This document shows positions 34,490-46,060 of a stretch of 64,000 nt of DNA, piece by piece. A program made the translations under genes and the position numbers. Source of the DNA: Owenia fusiformis (taxonomy: Eukaryota > Annelida > Polychaeta > Sabellida > Oweniidae). Location: the NCBI GenBank assembly GCA_903813345.2, contig CAIIXF020000001.1, positions 14,465,915 through 14,529,914 of the forward strand, read 5' to 3'. Within the stretch, counting starts at the first letter, position 1, and each line of letters starts with the position of its first letter. Under the pieces are notes generated by a model. It ran no database searches. It was not told where the DNA came from and saw only the letters and a program-made list of their open reading frames with translations.

Positions 34490-34957
34490 TAATTGGGCAA
34501 TATATCATGGGGATGGCGTCAGATACAAAATATTCTTGAACATTAGATTGTAGGATATGAGGATCACCACATTGCAATAACAACTGGCTCAAAGGTAATG
34601 CTGTAATCTCAGGATGGGTGAAAGAAGATACATTAACTAAGTGTAGAGTTAAGATGAACTAAGAGAATTCTTCTTTAAAAGACTGATTAATCCTGCCGAC
34701 TTAATCCGTCAAAACAGCTGGGACGCTGAACCTGTCCCATTGGATGTTTTCACTGAATTATCATGACTTGCTCTATTCATAAAAAGCCAAACTAAAGAAC
34801 GTTTGGAAAAACGAATGACTTGATGGAATCTTGAATATCATTTTTCATTCCATGATGGTGAAATTCCCTGCAATCCGATTGGTACATGTGACTTAAATAT
34901 ATCCTGTATTAACACGCACTCTCAACTTAGCGTTGGATGCAGAGTGAAAAATGACGT

Positions 34958-35110
34958 CACCGTTGGAATACGGTTCTGGGGTCCGTTTTTGAAACCATCG
35001 TAACTTACGATTTGGTCGCAAGTCATTGTTAATCAAAACAGAGACAAATGGTTTTCTCGGAATCGTAAGTTACGATCGTACGAAAAACGAACCCCAGTAT
35101 CCCAACGCCC
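34958..35110. mobile_element. ~150-bp hairpin MITE
   Basis: Inverted arms share CTGGGGT-CGTTTTT and ATCGTAACTTACGATT on both sides, extending outward to GTTGGAATAC / GTATCCCAAC. The TAACTTACGATT block is itself nearly palindromic. No coding capacity. Confidence 0.75.
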
Positions 35111-35576
35111 AAGATTTCCATCCGGGATATGACTGTCACTGAAAAATTCGATGGCGATTAGTTAAGCTGTCGCGTGCTAATCTTTGCATTTTGCTATAAA
35201 TATCTGTTTTAAAGACCAGGGAATGATACTGTGTTGTGATCATCACAATTTATAATTTGAGGATAAAAACAGCATCTTTGCATATAAAAAAACAATTTGA
35301 AGCATGCACATTGTTTTCATGAACTAGGAAAAATCCAATATGGCAGACGAAAGTCGAAAAAATGTTTCGCTACACTGCACTTTCAGCTGATGAAATTGAA
35401 GAGAAGGACATAAGATTAAATACGTACCGAATAATACAAGAAAGGCAAATAACAAGAAGAAATACATCGATGGGGTGAGTAAATTTGATCCGTCTGAATT
35501 TTCTCCGGCCAGGCCAAGGAATTGGATTTGATTTTAGGAGAGTTTCATATGAGTGATCATGCCATGGAATAAAAAC

Positions 35577-35691
35577 GTTATTCACTGATTTCTCGTGAAA
35601 TACAAAAATATTCTTCCCGAGCGCGAGCGCCTCGTGAAATACAGACTTTCGAGGGAATATTTTCTTTATTTCACTCGAATCATTGAATAAC
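35577..35691. repeat. 115-bp hairpin
   Basis: Left arm GTTATTCACTGATT then CTCGTGAAATA pairs with right arm TATTTCACTCGAATCATTGAATAAC. The loop contains GAGCGCGAGCGC. Probably a small MITE; boundaries uncertain. Confidence 0.7.
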
Positions 35692-35699
35692 TTATGATA

Positions 35700-37299
35700 T
35701 CACGTGTCTTTTATAACTTGTTTTGTATGGAGTGTAATGTGTATGTGGCTCTCTACTCGAAACTCATTATGTTCTTTGATCATAGTTTTAATCTTCTGAA
35801 AGGAAATAACGTATACTAATCATAATCGATATCCAATTATGTAAAAGAAGATTATGATATACTTAAATAGATTTTGCCAAGGTGTTATTTGAATACAACG
35901 AGGCAACGAGTAGATTTTGGTACGTACATTAAGCTATACTGTTTCATATTCATTAGTGACACAGCTGCAATATAAGTTTATACCAACGTAAAAAGTATAA
36001 CATTTCAATTATATCCAGTCTCAAGTAATTAATTACTTTGATGCATTTGCTTCCATTTGCACAGTTCCCGTATACCACTCATGATTATTCCAAAAATGAG
36101 AAATGCATACCTGTACACCAGTCACGAAATACCCTTATTTTGAATATAATTTGAGGAAAGTCAATTTGAATTTATTTAGCAAAAATGGGGCTTGACATCA
36201 GGTAGGGAGTGATATATCTCTAAACGGCAATAACAACAGGCAAGTGTCACAGTTGGATAAGCAGCAATATCCGTTCTCTTTGTGGTATGTCACATACAAT
36301 TGATGAAGCCGTGGAATCAAATAATACTTGTAATTTCAACCACTTACTGTAAGCCGATTCAATAAGTTAAATCTGACAGGATGGTTTATTTATCATTGCT
36401 TGAGACTCTCCATGTGATTCTTTTATCTAATTGATCTAAGATATTTATGCTCAAGATGAAAGCCTTATAGGTTTTAACCTGTAGTTTCATCATTAGCGAA
36501 TGTGAAAAATAATGGATGCAAGACAGCACGGGCACAACTGTCTTAAGCTTCTTCAATCAGTGGGTTTGATTTATACTTGTTTTTTCTATAGAAAGCATTG
36601 ATTTTACCTTAATTGTGAACCATTTGATCAAAGAGGTGGTAATCCCTTACTCATTAACCGACATAGTAATTGCAGATTTGGGGAATTTCGTCTTTGATGA
36701 TATTAATGGCCTACAATTTCAGTTAACCCACCTATTTAAATAACAGTGTTACGAACTTCGCTCATTTTTCACCTTAAAGAACGAGGGACTCAAAGTTGCG
36801 TGTACATATATATTAATGTACTTAGTTAAAGGGATACAAAATGATCGATTTTGAAAATGAAATAAAAATGTAGAGTTGAAGTCATATGTGGTATTTTTGA
36901 TATGATCATCAACTTTAAAATGAACACGGTATCTACTATCTCAAGGAATTTAACATATGAATAAAATCCCCCTAAGTTCTTCTAACTTCGGAAGACTTTA
37001 CCTCGTCTGATTATCATGATCACATGTTCACATAAGATCGATCAGCTAAGATTATGTTACTTTTAGGACCCAAATAAACATCATAATCTAGAGAGGAATT
37101 TCCGTTTGTATAATAAATCTGTGTGTATATAGGCATATTCGCAATTCTATTTTAGGTAAAGTGAGAGATAATAGATATGGAGTGTGAACGTGCTGCTACC
37201 GGGATGATACATACCATCGTTTGATCCAGGTAACAATTTAAGATGCTCCCTATTCTTAATTCTACTTGAATGCAAATAATGGCTTTAGTATATATTTAA
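35700..37299. other. Unassigned stretch
   Basis: No supported gene or repeat. AT-rich with only short frames. Confidence 0.4.
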
Positions 37300-37400
37300 G
37301 GAATAAATAATGATAGGCCATTCAATATGGTGAAATTCAGCACGAGTTGGACAGAATGTTGTACAAAGCACGAACCGAAGGGCCTATCATTATTTATTCC
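37300..37400. repeat. Hairpin with perfect 20-bp arms
   Basis: GGAATAAATAATGATAGGCC (37300-37319) and its exact complement at 37381-37400, with a 61-bp loop. It lies at the left edge of the palindromic region later split by the LINE. Confidence 0.85.
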
Positions 37401-37740
37401 GATTCAAACATAAAAATTAGTAAAAGCCGTGTCTGTGGAACGGGCATGAAGGAAGAATACGCATGCTGTCAAGATTCTGAAGTCGGCCGGAATTATTTTA
37501 GAATTTGTTTGGGCTGTTCTATTTAACTCCCCGTTTTAGATTTTATACGGAAACTCAGAGGGGGAGAAACACCAGGGTTCAAAGATGACATACGCTTACA
37601 ATGTAAATCTGTATTGAGATGACACGGTCGCTGATTGGTCAAAAGTCGACGAACAAATGACGTCATCAATGGCGGTTTCAAAATTTTCGAAATACGCTTC
37701 GAATAATATTATGTTCATTTCTGGCGTGTTAACCAATATC

Positions 37741-37753
37741 ATAGCTTCTCATT
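37741..37753 (+). repeat. LINE target-site duplication, left copy
   Basis: ATAGCTTCTCATT, identical to 40114-40126. Confidence 0.92.
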
Positions 37754-37754
37754 A

Positions 37755-40022
37755 GATGCAATTAACGAATCATTTTATACTGGCACATTGCCAACCTCAT
37801 TTAGAAAAATCATTATTTCACTTTTATACAAAAAAGGTGATAGAGAATTGTTAAAGAACTATAGACCAATAAGCTTATCAAATACTGACTATAAAATATT
37901 AGCCTTTGTACTTGCAGACAGGCTACAGTTAGTAGTTGGGAAACTTATCAGTTTACATCAAACTGCATATATAAATGGTAGATACATTGGCAATAGTTGT
38001 CGCTTAGTAATAGATATTTTTGATTATTTTAACAACAATAACACGGAACAAGGAACAATTCTATTTTTAGATTTTCAAAAAGCGTTTGATTCTATTGAAT
38101 GGAACTTTATGTTTGAAACTTTAAAAAAATTTAATTTTAATGATAACATCATAAAATGGCTCAAATTATTATATACAAATCCATTTATTAATATTAAACA
38201 AAATGGATGGCTATCTCATAATATTCCTATGGAACGCTCATGTCGGCAGGGCTGCCCCGTTTCTGCAATCGCATTCATATTATGCTGTGAAGTTATGTCT
38301 TTAAAACTGATTCAAAATGAAAAAATCAAAGGAATTGAAATTGATAACACAGAGTATAAAATATCACAATCAGCAGATGATACATCATTATTTATGAAAG
38401 ACAAAGCATCCATAAGTGAAGCATTAAAAACCATTAAACAATTTTCAAAATACTCAGGCCTACAACTCAATTTAAATAAAACAGAAGGAATATGGCTTGG
38501 AACCAATCGTGCTTTTGAAAGTAAATTTGAAAATATTAATTTTACAGATGAACCTGTAAGATATTTAGGCATATACATAGGTCATAATGAAAATAAATGC
38601 TATGATTTAAACTGGAATGAGAAAATAAATGACCTTGAAAAAACATTAGATTCTTGGAAAAAACGCTACCTTACTTTATTTGGAAAAATCACTATTATAA
38701 AGTCTTTAGCCATATCAAAACTTGTATATTCAGCATCTATTTTATCATTTAAAGAAGAAATTATTAAACGAATTAACAATTTAATATACAACTTTTTATG
38801 GGATGGGAAGAAAGACAAGATAAGACGAACTATTGTAATAAACTCTATAGACAGTGGAGGTCTAAACATGTTAGATTTTCAATCACAGCTAAATGCTCTA
38901 AAAGCTGTATGGATTAGTCGTATATATGACAAAAAAAACACATTTAATAAAATTCCGTACTTTTATTTTAGCAAACTGGCTCCGAATATGGACATTTTAT
39001 TAAAAATGAATGTTTTCTCTAATGAGCATCTTGATAGACTGCCTGTGTTCTATAAACAAGTTCTAAAAGCATATAATAGTTGTAAAGACCATGATATAAT
39101 CAATAAATTAAAACACCATGAAATAATCCAACAAACCATATGGAATAACAGATTATTTCAATTAAAAGGCAAACCACTTTTCTTCAAATCTTGGATAGAT
39201 AGTGATATTATCTATGTCAAAGATCTCATAACTCAAAATGAATTTTTAAATGTTAACTATATTTTTGAAAAGTTAAAAAATAAAAAAAATTGGATTTCTG
39301 AATATTTTCAAGTCCTAACTGTAATGAAATCAATAAAATGCTTTATTAATATAGAACAAGTAAAATTCACAAATATACCAAGAAAACCCAACTTTAAAGT
39401 AAAAAACATCCAATTAGACTTTAGAGGTAAAAAATCCAATTTCTTTTATACAATACTGAAAAATAAAAAATCTGAAAAATGGTTTACCTATAAGAAATGG
39501 GAAAGAGATTTTTGTATAACAAATGAAGGTAAAATAGATGAAATAAATTGGCCAAATTTTTTTACTAGCAAGATAATAAAAGTTAAAGACAAAAAAATTG
39601 CCAATTTTAACTTCAAAATAATTAACAATATTCTTCCTGGATTAACTGACTTATTTCTCTATGGGATAACAGATAATTATCATTGTAGTATTTGCAATAA
39701 TTTATGTGACTTGAAACATATTATTTTTGAATGTTCCTTAGCAAAAGATATATGGGCACTGATACATAAAACGTGTGGCCTTAATATTTCTTACAGAAAA
39801 ATTATAATTGGTTATAATGGCCATGACTTACATACACATTTTTTAAATTATTTTATCAGCATTGTTACAAACAGTATTTATAAATCATATATTTTAGAAT
39901 TGAATAGTAAAAAACAAAGAACATTTGAAAGCATGGTTTCATTGATAAAATATGAAATTAATTACAGAAAAAATGTATTTTATTGTTCAAAGTGGAATTT
40001 TGTATCAAAACTATTAAAATGA
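37755..40022 (+). CDS. LINE ORF2 fragment: reverse transcriptase and C-terminal region
   Basis: 755 codons open from the truncation point to a stop, with no start codon of their own; the first in-frame residues read DAINESFYTGTLPTSFRK. Reverse transcriptase motifs follow in order: KKGDRELLKNYRPISL with NTDYKILA; FLDFQKAFD with catalytic Asp106; RQGCPVSA (164 onward); QSADDTSLF with Asp208 and Asp209; then YLGIYIG. A C-terminal zinc knuckle CX2CX7HX4C spans residues 644-660, typical of L1/Tx1-clade ORF2 proteins. The apurinic endonuclease domain that precedes the RT is missing by truncation. The residue before ADD is serine where this clade usually has an aromatic residue. The fragment cannot initiate retrotransposition by itself. 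Confidence 0.92.
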   Translation, partial: DAINESFYTGTLPTSFRKIIISLLYKKGDRELLKNYRPISLSNTDYKILAFVLADRLQLVVGKLISLHQTAYINGRYIGNSCRLVIDIFDYFNNNNTEQGTILFLDFQKAFDSIEWNFMFETLKKFNFNDNIIKWLKLLYTNPFINIKQNGWLSHNIPMERSCRQGCPVSAIAFILCCEVMSLKLIQNEKIKGIEIDNTEYKISQSADDTSLFMKDKASISEALKTIKQFSKYSGLQLNLNKTEGIWLGTNRAFESKFENINFTDEPVRYLGIYIGHNENKCYDLNWNEKINDLEKTLDSWKKRYLTLFGKITIIKSLAISKLVYSASILSFKEEIIKRINNLIYNFLWDGKKDKIRRTIVINSIDSGGLNMLDFQSQLNALKAVWISRIYDKKNTFNKIPYFYFSKLAPNMDILLKMNVFSNEHLDRLPVFYKQVLKAYNSCKDHDIINKLKHHEIIQQTIWNNRLFQLKGKPLFFKSWIDSDIIYVKDLITQNEFLNVNYIFEKLKNKKNWISEYFQVLTVMKSIKCFINIEQVKFTNIPRKPNFKVKNIQLDFRGKKSNFFYTILKNKKSEKWFTYKKWERDFCITNEGKIDEINWPNFFTSKIIKVKDKKIANFNFKIINNILPGLTDLFLYGITDNYHCSICNNLCDLKHIIFECSLAKDIWALIHKTCGLNISYRKIIIGYNGHDLHTHFLNYFISIVTNSIYKSYILELNSKKQRTFESMVSLIKYEINYRKNVFYCSKWNFVSKLLK

Positions 40023-40083
40023 AAATTGTATGAATTATCTACTTTATGTCATTGTTTATGTTATGTAAAATAACCAAAAGTTG

Positions 40084-40089
40084 AATAAA
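40084..40089 (+). terminator. LINE polyadenylation signal AATAAA
   Basis: AATAAA, 8 bases before the A tract that starts at 40098, in the LINE 3' UTR of about 75 bp. Confidence 0.85.
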
Positions 40090-40113
40090 GACTATTTAAA
40101 AAAAAAAAAAAAA

Positions 40114-40126
40114 ATAGCTTCTCATT
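40114..40126 (+). repeat. LINE target-site duplication, right copy
   Basis: ATAGCTTCTCATT directly after the poly(A) tract, identical to 37741-37753. Confidence 0.92.
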
Positions 40127-41065
40127 TCACATCAAGATAAAGATAGGTGTACGGAATATGCCTATATCAATTATAACATCCCATCGAAGTGTAGTATTTG
40201 ATAACTAGCCGATGAAAATTCGAACGAACGAAGGTGGTAAGCAAGAGAGGTAATTATGTCTGTCATCTTGAAACTCTGGGGCTTTCCCTCCTCTTACGGA
40301 AACTTGAAGTCAGCCATAGTTAAATAGTTACAGTAGTTACGGAGGGAGTTAAAAAGAACAGCTATCCCCGGAGAGAGCCCCAGATGTGCAGCTGAGATGT
40401 GACGTCACTCAAAACAATGCAAATTGCAGATTGAATAGAGCATGGTCGTGCATCTATGGAGAATTAGAGAACGTTCTATATTGGCTATGCTGCATTCTGA
40501 TTGGTTGAGAAATTCGAATAGAGCACGGTCATGTTTGAATTAGATTTTGAGGGTGATTAGATGGTGATTCTTAGTATAAATAGGCAATACGAACGCACTG
40601 AACAAAATTCAAAATATTTCTTTTTCTAGGCACAATGTAAAATACGCGTGTATACTGTATACAGGGTCACAGGGTTTCCAAAGATAATTGTACTAAGGTA
40701 AACATAAGTGATGAAGGAATATTCTTGTAATTCATTCATCTGAAAGACAATTTGATTATCAAAAAACATGGAAAAGTTTTACAAAAAATCTGTCCCCAAA
40801 AATTGTACCGAGACAAACATGAAATAACTCTGTGAGTGATGAAAGATTATAGGGTGCCTAAAATGTACCAAAAAGTATATCAACAGAAATATTTCTGCCA
40901 TCGTCACCCTCAAACTTCTTTCTCTGGAGCTCTGAACTTTATTTAGTTTTAGAGAAAATACTATTTTTGAACTCCAATTTCTTATGTTTGGGTTGCATTT
41001 AGCTCTATATGAATAATGAGCTGGTTATCTAAAATGTTAAATCCTTCAGTAAATATAATTCATTC

Positions 41066-41200
41066 AAAGGAGTGGTATTGATATGGTGAACTTTTTGAAC
41101 ACGCGTTTCTCTAAACAAGTCATCAAAACATTCTGAAAATTTTGCACATCGTCAATTTAATGGTCATCCTTTGGATGGTAACATTATAATTTTAAATATA
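41066..41200 (+). repeat. Dispersed repeat, sister at 57784-57905
   Basis: Shared blocks are AAAGGAGTGGTAT, GAACTTTTTGAACAC, GCACATCGTCAATTTAATGG and GAATGGTAAC-like sequence. The copy here is directly followed by the decayed mariner at 41205. The copy at 57784 is not, which shows the mariner came later. Confidence 0.75.
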
Positions 41201-41204
41201 TATA

Positions 41205-41970
41205 CGAGGGGTGATCCAAAGGTCTTTGACGCCCCGCTCTAACTTTGCTATTTTCTAATATTATTAGATGAAACTTTCAGATATCAAAGATCTTAACAAC
41301 TCTATGCATAGGTTTCACCAGAAAATAATATATTTTAGCTAGTTTTCTAAATATTTTAAATACCGGGTCCCTGCCAACCAGAACGGTATTTAAATATAGC
41401 AAATCACTTCACAACTGTTACTATTGGAAATACTTTAGGTGCAGGTGCTCAACACCAGTCATGATATGAGAGAATTTCCGATTTTCAATCCGAGTGTCAT
41501 CTGCCATCATCATCGTCACGTATAAGGACCTACTTTTCAACATATTTTCCACGAATTTAGACACATTTGCTGCTGAAGTGCCACTTTCTTTCAGCCCTCC
41601 TTTTAACTTGGAGAAAAGGAAGACAATCACACGGAGCCATATCTAGACTGTATCGTGCATATGATAGCTGCTCAAGGTTACTACTAGTGAGAATATCTTG
41701 TAGTATTCTTTGTTCCACTTTGATTTATTTCATGTTCTGCATTTCAGCAGCCATCTTGGAGCAAAAATGATACCAGAATGGGGGTTTCTTGTCTGATTCA
41801 AAATTCAAAGAAAGATACTGGTCAAGACTTGCGAAACAAGTCAAATGGCGGCAACATTTCAGGCTGAAAGTTGCTATGTGCGAATACCGTTCCGGGTGTC
41901 AGCGTCCCTATTTTAAAAACTATGTAGAAAACTACATAAAATATATCATTTCTCCATGAAATTAATACAC
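41205..41970 (-). mobile_element. Decayed, internally deleted mariner-like transposon
   Basis: The left end CGAGGGGTGATCCAAAGG follows a TA and has the look of a mariner terminal repeat. An inner inverted pair, ATACCGGGTCCCTGCCAACC (41361 onward) with TAGTTTTCTAAATA, matches 41884-41965 in complement, so the terminal repeats are long. The outer part of the right terminus is missing. Between them the minus strand carries fragments of a DD34D-type transposase. Confidence 0.65.
41430..41754 (-). pseudogene. Mariner transposase remnant
   Basis: On the minus strand, ATG at 41754 opens MAAEMQNMK and then meets a stop. The same frame continues IKVEQRI and reaches ARYSLDMAPCDCLPF. This is a clear relative of the YSPDLAPCDFFLFPKLK motif that carries the third catalytic Asp of mariner transposases. 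A frameshift follows, and the next frame continues SKLKGGLKESGTSAANVSKF to a C-terminus ending GVEHLHLKYFQ. Most of the catalytic domain between the N-terminal segment and the third Asp is deleted. Non-functional. Confidence 0.6.
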
Positions 41971-42006
41971 TAAGTAGTTAGGTTGCTGGTCTTTATTACT
42001 GGAACG

Positions 42007-42185
42007 TTTAAATAAATTGTATCCCCCCTCCTGGCCAAAAATCGTTCAAAATCATGCAGCTTTTCACCTTTCTGAGCACTTTTTAAGTGATTTTGGCCAT
42101 TGTTGGACCAAAATTGTCACAAGTGAAACCCCCCTGGAATTTTTCAAAAAGTGAACCCCCCTTGGCAAATCCTGGCTACGGGCCT
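42007..42185. repeat. Fragment of a C-run-rich dispersed repeat
   Basis: Contains CCCCCCTCCTGGCCAAAAAT, GTGAAACCCCCCTGGAA and ends AATCCTGGCTACGGGCCTG. The complement of that end starts the fragment at 11708. No coding capacity. Confidence 0.5.
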
Positions 42186-42187
42186 GA

Positions 42188-42215
42188 TTGCACTAAAAAA
42201 CAAAAAAATGTTAAC
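42188..42215 (+). repeat. Second landmark of the 41066/57784 repeat family
   Basis: TTGCACTAAAAAACAAAAAA followed by ATGTTAA recurs at 58324-58350, about the same side of the family as in the 57784 copy. The intervening sequences differ, because the copy here has been invaded. Confidence 0.55.
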
Positions 42216-42299
42216 AAAAACAGTAAATAAAATATATATAGATAATTTTTGCATTAAATTGTTGCCAACATGACATAAAGGACCGTGTTTTTTAACATA

Positions 42300-45200
42300 A
42301 TGTTTTCAATAGTGGTTTAAGACAAAAACATTGTTGAATCCAGTTCACCATTTCGATACCTATCCTTTCTGGGTAATTTTAACTGTTAATTGGAAAATAA
42401 TTTTTATACTTCTGTTATGCTGGCAACTTCGATTCATATTTGTAATTTGCGATTAATTTGTCACACGGATAACTCTTGATTCCATCGATTGTCTGATTCA
42501 GTGACCGGCTGTTGCCTAGAGGGTAGCGCACTCGCGTAAACTGTTGACTGGCTATAGTTGCTGACCTAGCATAAACATGTTAGTTAGTTAATTAGTAAGA
42601 TATTTATTAAAGTCTCACGTTGTTTACAATTTACATTCTGAAATATCATTCAATAATCAACATGAAGTCGAGTAAGTGAATGTCAAATTGGCAGCCATGA
42701 TCTAGCGACATCGCCAGGTCTTACCTTGATTAATTTGTAAATTGCTTTTTTGACATATTAGATGACAAGCTCCAAATGACTCACATACATTTTTATTTAA
42801 AACATAAAACCCAGCGACAAATTATCAAACTTCAAAAATATATTATTTTGTCACTCACAGAATACACTTGTGATTCCTTGTTCGTTTCAGTTTTTCGGGA
42901 CACCCGGTGTGAAAGAAATGATGATCCCCCATAGTCCCCAAGGGACTATGGTCCCCTTTCTTAAGCTTAACGGCCCTTACTGGCCCTAATTGCGTATTGC
43001 GTATAAGTATAAGGAAAAGAGTTGTATTGAGGTCACCATATAAATCAATGGAGAGTAGGACCATAATTTGATAGGACCTCCTACCCTTTTACACCGACAT
43101 GGACGCATTATCGGAAACCTATTGACCAAACTGAATGCCATCATTATAGCCAACAAGACATTTTTGAAAATTCAAAGTTTCATTTTGTATTTATTCCAAA
43201 GTTCCATAACGTATTTATTCATATTGATTAAAAGTGATTTGGTTGCTCATTTGAAAATTTCATAATGGCGCTGATACGCCCACTTAGGTTGTCATGTGTA
43301 AATGTAAAGTTACATTTGATTTATTTTTATATGACATACTGGAAATGTTCACTTGTACTTTTCTAATATGTCTTATAAAAATAAACTATAACACAATAAT
43401 GATGTAAAACTAAAAAGGAATATGACACGATGATTTCACCACTTATATGATAAAGCATTCACTCTCAAAATGATGTGGGATAGACAAAATAAAGTGCACA
43501 GGGTTTCAGATTCAGCATCCAGCCGCAAATTAAAGCTGGCGCCATAATCCACAAAATAAAACAACCCAGCCAGTCGTAGGAAGAAATTGCGTCAGATTCC
43601 GATCACTTTCCCTCAACCATTAATGCCATAACGAGCATACATCTAGATAGACTAAATATTATACTATCCCGATCTTTGTATTTTGAAATTCGTGTTTACT
43701 TTGACATGATTTCACTTATTTGTGGAAGCTAGAAACCAGATAGAAATTACCCAGAACGCAGAGTTAGCATTCTTTATTGTGACTTTTTGCCCTTATTTTT
43801 TCTCACATAGCGTCAGATATTTAGATACAAAGTGTCATTTTATGGGTTACATTAAATCGTTTTAAAAGGTATATACAAGTTGCCGTTTTCGAGCTATCGT
43901 TGGAGTCACCTGTATGAGCATACAATTTCAATAAAAACTTGTATTGTATAGTTGAGTTTTCAATTATTTATTCCAAAAATGTCATCCCTTTTAACAGAGC
44001 TTGATAAGAAAATGCTAAGGTTCGTGACAACGTGGACAGCCTACCCACACTATTCCCATTACGAAATGGAAGGAGATGTACGTTCTATAATTGTTATAAA
44101 TTACTACCTGTAGTCTTGTGATTTTATCATGCTTTGTAATGGAAATGACAAGGTATTAAACAAAATTTATTGATTGTTAGAAAACGTCATTGAGTTTCTC
44201 TTTGTGGAACGTCATGACAAGAAGTTCAAAATAAAAAAGGTACTCTAAAAATAGATACACACGGTGTATATGACATAGGTATCAACTACATTAGATCATT
44301 ACACATGTTGATACACTAGAAAATCCAACAGTGGGTTACATGAAGCTGATACCTGAAACGTAGAATTAGCAGAGAAACTGTTCATTGACTCAAACAGTGT
44401 AGCTAACTTTGTAATACACCGTTTGTGGTAGAGGAGATGGAACTATATAGCGCAACTTCTTGATATACGTATTATCCAAGCAGAGAGCTAAACAGTCACA
44501 TTCGTTTAGAACGTAGAACGCTCGAGTCCTTCAATAATAGTCGCTGTTTCCAGAATCGGAAAATGCTCAAATACTAACGTTATTAGGAATATAATGCTAT
44601 TACGTGATTTATATCGAGAAACATACGGGTTGAAGCTAATAAAACAGTTGATCCAAATCTCTGGAGACGATCTACTGCTCACGATGGCGCTGTAAGAAGT
44701 ATTTCGAGGCACTGGGGAGATAACATTTTACACCTAGTCTAGTAGAAAAATGGAGCGGTTTGGGACCTAAACTCGATATTGCTTTTTATTTTCGATCATG
44801 TAGGAGATGCTTCAACAATATCTGATCATAATTGGATGAAATGAAGCAGATGTGAGGACATGGATGTAGTAGATAAATCAAAAGAAATTATACAGTGAAA
44901 CAATAAAGTAATAGGTAAGAGTGTTTCAAATTAGATTTTCAGTCGACTACTAGTTATTACACAAAATATTGAACTCATAATCATTGTATAATTTATATGA
45001 AAAATAACTATTTTTGTTTCTACAAATCATTGTACGCAAGTCAATTTAACGACACATGCATGTAACTGCTAATAGCTTTTCCCTTAAAGATACTATTATT
45101 AAACGCAGAGAATCTTCGTCGTCTGCATCCCATACTGAGTTCGATCAAGTCATGCGCACACTTATACGTATATAGAATGCATATTTGTATATCAGAATAA

Positions 45201-45912
45201 TTGTTACAATATGCGTCTCCACCCTTCTAAATAAATCAATTATAATCAAATAACTTTTTATGAAACTATTATGGTAACATATGGAAAATGTTTTCGATTT
45301 TGTATCAACCTTTTAACAACATTCCAAATAATGGTAATACTCAAATTCATCCGATAAAGGTCTCAAATTCACCCGATAAAGGTGATGTAAATTGTCATCC
45401 ATCAGTTAGCGCGATTAATGGGATCTTTGTTTCTATTCTCATCTATCAAGAGGAAATAAAAACAAGATAAGGACTGTCAAATAAAAACGAGCTTTGGGCA
45501 AATAAATTTGAATAGCAGAATGGAAGAATAAAGATGGATGGATGAAACATATTAAGGTGTCAATGGCTTCTATAATTCTTCTTGGAATTGTTCTTTTGTT
45601 GTTATCCAAGAATTAATCAACCTTGAAATATGTCTAGATTCGCATTACACGCATGAACAACATACCATTATGTTTGTAAGTCAAAACAATATGGGGATAT
45701 TTCATTTTTATTAATGGGATAAGACGTTATCATAATAAGATGATATTGTTAGTAATGTAAGACCTAACATTTTTATCTCCGTTTGGTATTAGATTCTAAT
45801 TTCTCCCCCACAGGGAATGAAAACGCGTTTAGTATTATCGTAAAGAACATCCGGAAATATTTCATGATGGTCAATACACTTTCAATAGTTTTTTTATTGT
45901 TTTTTTTACTTT
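42300..45912. other. Unassigned stretch
   Basis: No supported gene. A local palindrome CCATAGTCCCCAAGGGACTATGG lies at 42929-42951. A tRNA-like string near 42510 is not convincing. Open frames are all below 70 codons. Confidence 0.4.
42929..42951. repeat. 23-bp near-perfect hairpin
   Basis: CCATAGTCCC and GGGACTATGG are exact complements around a 3-base centre (CAA). Isolated; could be part of a MITE end. Confidence 0.7.
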
Positions 45913-46060
45913 ACTTCCGGTTTGAGAATTAAAAAATATATTTCTGATATAGTCTTAGTCTTCTGATATAAATCTTAGCATAATTTGTAGCTTTAACAGC
46001 TATTCTTGACGAAGAAAGCATCAAGTAAACATTTTTAAACCATTCCAAGCCATTTAATTA
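45913..46060 (+). repeat. Dispersed repeat, sister at 20756-20915
   Basis: Starts ACTTCCGGTTTGAGAATT and continues through TTAACAGCTATT, GACGAAGAAAGCATC and TTTTTAAACCATTCCAA, collinear with the 20.8-kb copy. Confidence 0.65.

Larger units (their letters stand above)
37754..40113 (+). mobile_element. 5'-truncated L1/Tx1-type LINE insertion
   Basis: A 2.36-kb non-LTR retrotransposon copy flanked by a perfect 13-bp target duplication. It begins abruptly inside ORF2, just upstream of the reverse transcriptase core, and ends with AATAAA (40084-40089) and an A tract of about 17. 5' truncation, tail and duplication are all signatures of target-primed reverse transcription. The perfect duplication and undamaged frame point to a recent insertion. 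Confidence 0.93.
37508..40375. repeat. Inverted arms of a palindromic element split by a LINE
   Basis: The left arm at about 37508-37592 (GGCTGTTCTATTTAACTCCC, TACGGAAACT, AAGATGACATA) matches the complement of 40258-40375 (TATGTCTGTCATCTTGAAAC, TTACGGAAACTT, GGAGTTAAAAAGAACAGC). Flanking TGACGTCATCA and TGACGTCACTC lie inside each arm. Without the LINE the arms would be about 500 bp apart, so the LINE landed in an older inverted-repeat element. Confidence 0.65.

Noticed and set aside
42505-42560. tRNA-like or SINE A-box (TTGCCTAGAGGGTAGCGC)
   Set aside because: No B-box or cloverleaf follows; the resemblance is limited to a few bases.
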